Assembly: GCA_033398695.1 (NCBI GenBank)
Contig: CM065805.1
Location: 74,430,762 to 74,494,761 of the forward strand
DNA length: 64,000 bases
From: Orobanche coerulescens
Taxonomy: Eukaryota > Streptophyta > Magnoliopsida > Lamiales > Orobanchaceae
Reading direction: 5' to 3'
Part shown: in pieces, positions 22,515-30,640 of the stretch
Layout: every line of letters begins with the position of its first letter
Numbering within the stretch: position 1 is the first letter of the stretch
The notes under the pieces: model-generated
Told to the model about the DNA's origin: nothing
Database searches by the model: none
Seen by the model: only the letters and a program-made list of their open reading frames with translations
Program-made: the position numbers and the translations under genes

Positions 22515-23926
22515 TGTAGGTCACAAGTCGTCCAGGAACAAGTCTAGAGGGGGGGGGGGCTGAATAGACTTGTTGAAACTCTTGAACTCTTTTTCCGAAG
22601 AGTGAGTTTCTTCAGCTGATAGTCAAACAAATGACTTGGAGTCGTTTGTTCTTGGATAAGTGCGGAAGTCGGTGACGAATATAAATTAATCTTAATGAAA
22701 CACTTAACAATGTATGCAAAGCGGTTAGAGTATGATGCGGTAAAGCAAGAATAACACAGCGATTATAGTGGTCTCAGAGGTGGGGTAATCCTCTACTAAT
22801 CCACTTTTCTCCAAACCAGTTGGAGATGAATTCACTATAATTTTCAACCAGTGATAAATATTACAGTGATTCACTACACACTACAACAGCTTCCAACCAG
22901 TGGAATTCCGTGCCGTTGTACACACACTTGACTGCCTTGCACCTCTTGATCCTCGATCCTCGGATGCCTTTACAGTCTCTTACTTCAACTAGTGAAGTAC
23001 CCCGTACTCAAGATTTATAGACAAGAGTGTTTGTCTTCTCCAACTTAAGAGCTTCCTTGAATATGAACTTTTTGGATCTGCTCTTTTCACGATGCTATTT
23101 GATTGCTTGAGATTGCTTTGTTTGCTTTGATCGCTAGAGTATATGTTCGCACCGGTGTTTGCTCAGTTTCAAATCTTCAGATATATATAGGTCAGATCTT
23201 CTGAGCTTCTTCCTTGTAGCCGTTGCAAATCTGAACAAATCCGTCCGTTGGAGGGAGACTTCATTGTTTAATCTTTTTTTGAACGTTGCAAGGCTGGATT
23301 CCCATTATTTAATTTTATCTTCCGACCGTTGTGAGGACTTCTGCATGTGAGCGCCGAATCTTTTGAATATAAAAGGATTAAAGTCTTCACGGTGGGTCAG
23401 GATGATTTAAATAAATCATATCTCTTGCGGGAATCACTCCAATTTGTCTCTTCACGTTGCATGTGAGCTTTCCGTAATATTTGACTTTTCAAAGCATGCT
23501 GACGTGGACTTGGAGTACTAGGCTGTAGTTGAGTATACTGATGTGCAGCTTACATCTCTGCAGGTAGGTCTTCTCGGTACATTCCTTTGTTTGTGACTTG
23601 TCTCGGAGTGACTTCCCGAGGTACCTCGAGTGATCTGGTCAAACTTCTCTGATAAATTTTAGTTGACCAGGGCTACTCTGATTGGAGTCGGTTGTACTTC
23701 TCTGATGGACTAGACTGTACTTTAGTACTTAGCCGATTTTCAGCCTAACTAACTTTGGCCTATAGAAGACACTCATTTGGTTCTTCTCTACATTTTGCCA
23801 ATTTTATACTTAACATATTTTGGCCTATGGAAGATACTCATTTGGTTCTTCCTTACATTTTGCCAATTAATAAACATTTGATTTTAAATTAATGACATCA
23901 TCAAAATCTAACAAGTATTCCTAACA
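22515..23926 (-). repeat. C1 5' LTR
   Basis: This 1,412-bp LTR pairs with 1956-3374 and has the same TG...CA ends. A TATATATA at 23182-23189 on the minus strand is the candidate promoter. Differences from the 3' LTR cluster at CTG/CAG sites (for example near 22668, 22720-22745 and 23575-23640); the rest is almost identical. Confidence 0.95.
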
Positions 23927-23931
23927 CTTAG

Positions 23932-24705
23932 GAACTGGATTAGGGGATGGAGCTGGCATTGTTTTGGTAGCCGAACTAGAGCCGCTACTCGTGGCTCCGA
24001 ATTTTGAGGGAAACTTGGGTTTAGTCCATCCGCTTGACTTATTATGCTCCATATTCGAACCTCCAACCCTCGTTCTATTTTGAGCCTCAACCTTCAAACA
24101 AAACCCGCACAAAGTGTCAAAATCGGCATACGGATATAACTCCACCAAATTAGATATGTTTCGATTTAAACCGCGCAAAAAACGCGCCATCTTTTGTTCT
24201 TCGTACTCCTCCAATTCCCCCATCAAGGCCAAATTCTCGAACTCATCAATGTATTCACTAACACTCATCTTTCCTTACATGCAGTCGGCAATCTTATGAT
24301 ACAGGGTCAGCCTATGTGACGTGGGTACATATCTCTTGCGAAGTTTCTGTTTCAATGAATCCCACGAATTAATCTTTTTTTTCCATCACGAGATCTTTTT
24401 GATTTACCCCCTTCGAACCAAGGGGAAGCGCCTTTACTTAGTTTGAGGATCGCATATTTACGCCTTTTCTCATCATCAAGGTCCTTGAAATCGAACATGC
24501 GATCGATTTTCCATTCCCACTCCTAGTATGCTTCTGGATCGGTACCCCCAACGAACTCTGGAAGTTCGTTCACCTTGAACTCGTCGGACTGACGCGTAGG
24601 ACGATCGTAATCTCCTCGCCTCGGGTGCCAGCGCTGATCGCGTTGCTCCAGCAAGTCATGTAGCGCGTCGTGTAGTTTGTTCAAAAAATCATCGTTGAAC
24701 TCCAT
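23932..24705 (-). pseudogene. G1 gag N-terminal part (broken)
   Basis: Gag is the structural protein of the retrotransposon particle. The start is the ATG at 24705-24703, because the protein then opens MEFNDDFLNKLHDALHDL, as the Gag proteins of G2 and G3 do, followed by DEFKVNELPEFVGGTDPEAY. A stop follows directly (near 24523), with a run of frame changes to about 24290. The second half is open (KMARFLRGLNRNISNLVELYPY, then KVEAQN) up to the C1 insertion at 23931. It continues in the 1-1955 fragment. No protein can be made from this copy. Confidence 0.85.
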
Positions 24706-24754
24706 CCCGCTGAAGGATCAAGGGTCTCAACTGAATTAAGAAATTCAGGTGTGT

Positions 24755-24767
24755 GGCTCTGATACCA
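24755..24767 (-). other. G1 primer-binding site
   Basis: The minus strand reads TGGTATCAGAGCC, an exact match to the 3' end complement of plant initiator methionine tRNA. It lies four bases inside the 5' LTR, where reverse transcription would be primed. Confidence 0.85.
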
Positions 24768-24771
24768 CTAA

Positions 24772-25857
24772 TGATACGAATCCTGTATCGAGACGAAGCG
24801 GAAGCTGAATTTTGCGAAAGCTAAACAAACAGCAATCTACCAAATGGGCTCGAAACAGTAACCTTCCTTCGCTACAGTAATAATGAACCGCAACAGTCAA
24901 CTACTAACAACAACCACCCTTCGCTACAGCAGTAGCGAACAACAACAATCACGACTAAACAGCGACTACCCTTTCGCTACAGCAGTAGCGAACAACAACA
25001 ATCAACAGCTAAAACAGCGGCCGGTCGAACGGGAAACAACAGCAACAAATAATCGCCAACAACTGTAGCGAACAGTGAATTGTTATCGAATGCGGAGGAA
25101 ACAGGAATCACGCTCGGTCTATGGGACAGCAACTTCGAACAAGTCAATTTCAACGTATGATGATATATATGCTATGTATCACAATAAGTTGCGGATCTCA
25201 ATTTGTATAAATAGCAACAAGATAACTGGTATGAATCTCGATCAAATATGAGTTTTGTGATTCAACGAAATGGAAGCAAGTCCCATGAACAAGAAACTGG
25301 ATAATACTCCGATGAACAACACCACAAACGACTCCAAAGATTCTGTCCAAACAAGAACAGTTTCCGATCGGACGAATAGAAAAACAATAAAAGATTTTAA
25401 CGAGTTAGACCTATAACTCGTCAAAGATGATCTCTTCCCAAGACCTATCGAGTATTGATCGGATTATAATTCGAAATCGCGTCGAACAATAATCAAGAAT
25501 TTGTGTTTGAGACACGTCAAATGAATAAAACTCAAAGAGAGCAAAATATCAAGGGTATTCGATAATCAAATCGGCCGAGCTCTATGATGTATATATAGCC
25601 GCCAAACCCTAGTAATATAAATAAGGTTACTCCCTAAAACGCCCTTAAACAAGTTTGGGCTACTACTGATTAAGGAAAATAACATACAAAGCAACATAGG
25701 GCGGCACATGTCACTAATGATAAACTACGTTATTCCGAGCCCGACCACCAAAGTCACTCCAAGCCTCGTGCCTATCTTCTCGCCCAAGTATGTAGCATGG
25801 TCGCTTACGTCGATCATCACCTCATCTTCTTCCCTCGGACTTATCAACCCCGTATCA
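24772..25857 (-). repeat. G1 5' LTR
   Basis: The LTR is 1,086 bp and in minus reading starts TGATACGGGG and ends ATTCGTATCA. It is bounded by the primer site on one side and LINE coding sequence on the other. The first ~130 bp (25857-25730) stay open in the pol frame and encode REEDEVMIDV followed by YLGEK. A TATATATA lies at 25590-25597. Downstream of it (24868-25070) are copies of an inverted repeat, arms TTCGCTAC and GTAGCGAA, at about 53-bp spacing. The poly(A) site was not identified. Confidence 0.85.
25590..25597 (-). promoter_or_regulatory. G1 LTR candidate TATA box
   Basis: TATATATA lies about 260 bp from the LTR 5' end on the minus strand, a plausible U3/R promoter position. Assigned by position and sequence only. 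Confidence 0.45.
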
Positions 25858-25862
25858 ACTTC

Positions 25863-26764
25863 CACCGCATATTGCGCTTGATCAATTTTAGAAAAAATGT
25901 TACCAAATTCAAACTTATTCCATTCCTTAAGAGTGTGTTTCAACCTGGAGAGCTTTTCAACAAGTTTAAACATCCCTCTAGAATTGGTATAAAGTTTACA
26001 AGATTCCTTCATAGTAGGGATAAAAAAGGTGGTGTTTAATACACATATTCTGAAATCTGAAGGACGACTTGAGTTTAGAGATATTATTACTAAATTGACA
26101 CAACATGGAGTTATGATCCGATTTATATTTAGGGAAGTGTCTAATCGACATGCAAGGAAATGCCGAGTACCACTCAGGGGATAGAAGAATCCTATCCAAT
26201 CTTTGCCACACTCCATCCCTATACCAGGTGTAAGGGGAGCCCACAAATCCACCATCAGTCAAGTTGCAGTTCAACAAAGCATCATTGAACTCCATTTCTG
26301 ATTGGATAGGGGCAGCCCCTCCTTTTTTTCGTCCGGTTGGAGGATAATGTTAAAATATCCCCCAACCATCCAAGGAATCTGGCTTTGACTAACGGAGAGA
26401 AGATCATCCCATAGGTCCCTTGTCTCAGTTTTGGTATTCTCCCATACACTGCAGTTAAGAGGAAAGAGTAGGGGAGGGAATCACAAACCACTTCTACGTG
26501 AAGCAACTGCTCTTTATTTTGTAAAATATTGATTCGAATACCAGGTTCAAAAAAATCCATATGTGGTTACTAATATTTGAACAAATATTAGAAAACCCAA
26601 AACGTTTCAGAAAAAAGTTTGTGTCTAAGCTCACTTTTGGTTCAATGAGAGCCAGAATGTTAAATTTGTGTTTTCTTTTAAGCATTCTAATTTTATTTTG
26701 GGCAGGTTTGTTCCCAATACCTCTAATATTCCAAAAAAGTGTACCAATCATTGAAGTAAACCAC
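25863..26764 (-). pseudogene. LINE (plant L1-type) ORF2 endonuclease fragment
   Basis: Minus-strand reading starts near 26751 with GTLFWNIRGIGNKPAQNKIR and ILALIEPKV, the opening of the APE-type endonuclease. It continues in a second frame (26560-26300, LLTAVYG) and a third (26295-25996, LTDGGFVGSPYTW, LDRILLSPEW, FPKYKSDHNSML), then a spacer helix (LKHTLKEWNKFEFGNIFSKIDQAQ) up to the G1 LTR. The RT part is missing. Frame changes near 26500 and 26290 and stops make it dead. The 5' end abuts the satellite array at about 26765. Confidence 0.85.
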
Positions 26765-28004
26765 TATAAACCCGAGTTTTCATAGAGTTCCAACTTGAAT
26801 GCATGAAAGTGGTCTTATCTCCTATTAACAAGACTTCATCAAGAAGAAAAGCTTAATCGGAGCTATTATATCCAATCCTTGCTACAACAAGACTTAATAA
26901 AGAAGTAAAAGAATAATTGGGGCTGTTATAGCGAATTATAAGTAGAAAACGCTCGAATCTAATTAATAAACTCGAGTTTTCATAGAGTTCCAACTCGAAT
27001 GCATGTAACGTGGTCTTATCTCCTATTAACAAGACTTAATGAAGAAGTAAAAGCTTAATCGAAGCTATTATATTCAATCCTTGCTACAACAAGACTTAAT
27101 CAAGAAGTAAAAGATTAATCGGAGCTTTTATAACCAATTCTGAGTACAAAAGGCTCGAATCTAATCAATGAATCCGAGTTTTCATAGAGTTCCAACTCGA
27201 ATGCATGTAACATGGTCTTATCTCCTATTAACAAGACTTAATCAAGAAGTAAAAGTTTAATCTGAGGTACCATATCTAATCCTTGTTACAACAAGACTTA
27301 ATCAAGAAGTAAAAGATTAATTGGAGCCGTTATAGCCAATTCTGAGTACAAAAGGCTGGAACCTAATCAATAACCACGAGTTTTCATAGAGTTCCAACTC
27401 GAATGCATGTAATGTGGTCTTATCTCCTATTAACAAAACTATATCAAGAAGTAAAAGCTTAATCGGAGCTATTATATCCAATCCTTGCTACAACAAGACT
27501 TAATCAAGAAGTAAAAGATTAATCGGGCTGTTATAGTGAATTATGAGTAGAAAACGCTCGAATCTAATCAATAAACCCGAGTTTTCATAGAGTTCCAACT
27601 CGAATGCATGTAACGTGGTCTTATCTCCTATTAACAAGACTTATTGAAGAAGTAAAAGCTTAATCGGAGCTATTATATTCAATCCTGGCTACAACAAGAC
27701 TTAATCAAGAAGTAAAAGATTAACCGGAGCTATTATAACCAATTCTAAGTACAAAAGGCTCGAATCTAATCAATGAACCCGAGTTTTCATAGAGTTCCAA
27801 CTCGAATGCATGTAACATGGTCTTATCTCCTATTAACAAGACTTAATCAAGAACTAAAAGTTTAATCTGAGCTACCATATCTAATCCTTGCTACAACAAG
27901 ACTTAATCAAGAAGTAAAAGATTAATTGGAGCCGTTATATCCAATTCTGAGTACAAAAGGCTGGAATCTAATCAATAACCCTGAGTTTTCATAGAGTTCC
28001 AACA
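26765..28004. repeat. Satellite array, ~201-bp monomers in a trimeric higher-order repeat
   Basis: The box GAGTTTTCATAGAGTTCCAA recurs at 26774, 26974, 27176, 27378, 27579, 27781 and 27983, giving six full monomers of 200-202 bp and a partial one. Monomers 1 and 4 share GTAGAAAACG and a shortened GGGGCTGTTATAG-type box. Monomers 2 and 5 share GAAGAAGTAAAAGCTTAATC with TATATTCAATCC. Monomers 3 and 6 share TTTAATCTGAG and GGCTGGAA. The array is thus two copies of a ~604-bp three-monomer unit. Each monomer also contains two related ~100-bp halves with AACAAGACTTAAT. No coding sequence is present. Confidence 0.92.
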
Positions 28005-28575
28005 CAAAGCCTTTAGGCTGCTCCATATAGATTTCCTACTCGAGGAATCCATTAAGGAAAACCGTCTTTACGTCCATTTGCCGTATCTCATAATCGTGGT
28101 AGGCAGCTATAGCAAGCATCATGTGAATAGACTTGATCATGGCTACGGGCGAGAAGGTATCGCGGTAATCGATCCCTTCTTTCTGGGTATAACCCTTTGC
28201 CGCAAGCCTGGCCTTATAGGCGTCAACCTTGCCATCACCATCAGTCTTTCTCTTGTAGATCCACTTGTTCCCAATAGGCACTATGCCCTTGGGGCGGTCT
28301 ACTAGAGTCCAGACCTGATTGACATGCATCGAGTCTATCTCAGCTTCCATAGCTTCATGCCATTTCACGGAGTCTACATCCACCATCTCTTGGTCATAGG
28401 TCGTTGGGTCAATCTCTTGGCTATCACTTGGAACCTCATGGAGACCCCTCCAAGTGCAGAAGCCCATACCTCTGAGGTAAATGAGACACCCTACTATACC
28501 TACGAGGTGGTTGTACTTGTGTTTCAGAAGGTTCGGTTCCAGTTTATTGCACAGGTGTCTCCCGAGGAGTTTCAT
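28005..28575 (-). pseudogene. C2 reverse transcriptase N-terminal part (truncated)
   Basis: The minus strand encodes WHEAMEAEIDSM, VPIGNKWIYKRKTDGDGKV, ARLAAKGYTQKEGIDY, TFSPVAMIKSI and QMDVKTVFLNGFLE. A stop replaces the next codon, then EIYMEQPKGFV is readable to 28005, where satellite sequence takes over. The YVDD active site is absent. Confidence 0.88.
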
Positions 28576-29052
28576 TATATTCTTCTAAAGAAATACTTCT
28601 ACCTGCTCCGCCTTCCTGAATGAACTCATCTTCCAGGAAGTGTGCTTATAAAGCAACAATGATCTTTCGATCTTCGGGCATGTAGAATAGATATCCCATC
28701 GTCCCAGACGGGAATCCAATGAAACGTCCCTTCGCGGACCTAGCTTCCAACTTCTCCACCTTAGTCTTCTTGACATAGGCGGGACATCCCCAAATCCTAA
28801 TATGATTAAGACTTGGTTTCCTGCTCTCCCACATCTCATGTGGAGTTTTAGGAACGGATTTGGAAGGACATCTGTTCAAGATGTAGGCGGCAGTCAGGAG
28901 TGCATACCCCCACAAGTAAATCGGTAAGTCAGTATAGACCAGCATGGAACGGACCACGTTCAACAAGGTCCGATTCCTTCTTTCTGACACACCATTTAAC
29001 TGAGTACCTGGAGGTGTTAGTTGTGAAACTATTCCATATTTCTTAAGGAACT
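28576..29052 (-). pseudogene. C2 integrase C-terminal part
   Basis: From 29052 the minus strand encodes the end of the core (KKYGIVSQLT, NGVSERRNRTLLNVVRSML) and the C-terminal region (YLWGYALLTAAYILNRCPSK, IRIWGCPAYVKKTKVEKLEARS, GRFIGFPSGTMGYLFYMPE) to about 28646. A frame change lies in GTQLNG near 28990. The piece from 28645 to 28576 is the linker to RT. Confidence 0.85.
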
Positions 29053-29488
29053 TGATACAGAATCATTTGATATGAACGAAGAAGACGAAGTAAGGATCGA
29101 TATAAATAACCTTACTACACGCCACGCACGGACTACTATGTATTTAGGCGAGAAAACGGACATAAGACGTGGAGTATCGGTCTCAGCGACCCGTGTCATG
29201 CTGTGCCGGAAGGTCGACATCCAACCTGCCAGAAAAATGTTCAATATGCCGGAAAATATCCAACCTGCCGGAAAATTCACCACCTGCCGGAAAAATCACC
29301 ACCTGCCGGAACTGGCCGAGCACTGCCGACCGGACCCGACTGTGTCGTCCGACACGGCCCGTGCCGCACTCGTCCGGAAATGCCAAAGTCACTGCCCATT
29401 GGACTCGACCGTGTTGTCTGGCGCGGCCGAGTCGAACTCTTCCGGATAAGTCAAAACCCCCTGCCCAGACGCCCGACCGTGTTCCAGG
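29053..29488 (+). repeat. G2 first LTR, left part
   Basis: It starts TGATACAGAATCATTTG right after GAACT and stops at the CCAGG duplication (29484-29488) made by G3. It encodes the LTR-borne pol tail and the first part of the G/C-rich island. It continues at 33942. Confidence 0.93.
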
Positions 29489-30640
29489 TGATACGAATTA
29501 CGTATGAAAATGGACGTAAACTCGTATGTAATGCAGCGGAAATATAATTGATCCTCACAACACTCGAATATGTGTAACACTCGTAAGATATAACCGAAAG
29601 TAGGGCAATTCGGCTTACGTAAACAAGAACAATATGAATGATTTATCAAACTAGACCTATAGTTTGATAAGATAATCTTTCCTCAATACCTATTGAGAAT
29701 CGATTCGATTAAAACTCGAAAACGCGTCGAATTATAATCAAGGTTTCGATGAAAAGCATTCACCAAGAAAACACAAGTGTATTCTTATTTCTTCAACATA
29801 CCATACATAATGAAAGCATGAACAAGACTACTTATAGCAAGGTAGTCTTCTAAGCAACTAAGGAATAAAACAAGATCACATGATCTTGAAATGAAAAACA
29901 AAACATCAAAATAAAATACAAATGAATCAAATGATAGAGAGGGGGAATCACACAACAAAATGATTATAAGCCACCCCACATAACATGCAAGTTTAATCAT
30001 GACATGTGAGGGGAGGGAAAACAACAAAAAATAAAAAAAATCAGCAATAATGGTCATTTGCTGGCTGTCGGACACGGCCCGTGCCGATCGGCACGGCCGC
30101 GGAGGCATGTGCGGGCGCACATGTTCGGAAGGACTCGACCGTGTCGCCTGGCACGGTCGGGTTGGTCGGACAGCGGGAATTTACTATCCGGAAGAGTGTG
30201 ACTCGGCCGTGTCGCCTGACACGGTCGGGTTGGTCGGGCAGCGGGATTTCAATATCTGGGACATCTCGGCACGGGCCGTGTCGGACGACACGGCCGGGTT
30301 CGGTCGGCAGCGAGATTTCACTATCCAGGACATCTCGGCACGGGCCGTGTCGGACGACTCGGCCGGGTTCGGTCGGCAGCGATCGGCCAGTTCCGGCAGG
30401 TGGTGATTTTTCCGGCAGGTGGTGATTTTTCCGGCAATTTGGACATTTTCTGGCCGATTTTCGACCTTCCGGTATAGCATGACACGGGCCGTGTTATATG
30501 ACACGGCTGAGACCGAGACTCCACGTCTTATGTCCGTTTTCTCGCCTAAATACGTAGTAGTCCGTGCATGGCGTGTAGTAAGGTCATTTATATCGATCCT
30601 TACTTCGTCTTCTTCGTTCATATCAAATGATTCCGTATCA
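29489..30640 (-). repeat. G3 3' LTR
   Basis: 1,152 bp. In minus reading: coding start (30640-30480), G/C-rich island with 69-bp repeats (about 30480-30060), then A/T-rich sequence. The perfect inverted repeat at 30274-30295 has arms GGCCGTGTCG and CGACACGGCC. Confidence 0.95.

Larger units (their letters stand above)
1956..23926 (-). mobile_element. C1: complete Ty1/copia element, Sirevirus (SIRE/Maximus) type, interrupted by T1
   Basis: Paired LTRs (1956-3374 and 22515-23926), TG...CA ends and a CTTAG duplication on both sides (1951-1955, 23927-23931) define the element. After removing T1 (9.96 kb with its duplication) C1 is about 12 kb. Minus-strand order is gag, protease, integrase, RT, RNase H, then a long extra reading frame before the 3' LTR. 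Sirevirus assignment rests on the 1.4-kb LTRs, the long Gag with a coiled coil, the RT block YVDDIIFGST followed by FEMSMMGKL, and a post-pol ORF. The LTRs are nearly alike outside CTG/CAG sites, which suggests a fairly recent insertion. Confidence 0.93.
1..25857 (-). mobile_element. G1: Ty3/gypsy element (CRM-like), partial, split by C1
   Basis: This is the outermost gypsy element of the left block. Its gag (23932-24705) and 5' LTR (24772-25857) lie right of the C1 insertion, and its gag end, protease, RT and start of RNase H (1-1955) lie left of it. The RNase H end, integrase and 3' LTR are outside the window. The two halves meet at a CTTAG duplication (1951-1955 and 23927-23931). G1 sits in a LINE: its LTR ends at 25857 and LINE coding resumes after ACTTC (25858-25862), the expected target duplication, whose partner is off-window. 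CRM-like assignment rests on the protease, RT and LTR-entering C-terminus recalled from the family, not on a tree. Confidence 0.85.

Noticed and set aside
26561..26785. Plus-strand hydrophobic frame of 74 codons
   Set aside because: It is antisense to the LINE endonuclease, whose motifs are clear.
29072..29547. Several overlapping plus-strand frames in the G/C-rich LTR island
   Set aside because: Island sequence lacks stops in many frames because of its composition. Only the frame continuing from integrase has support from conserved residues.
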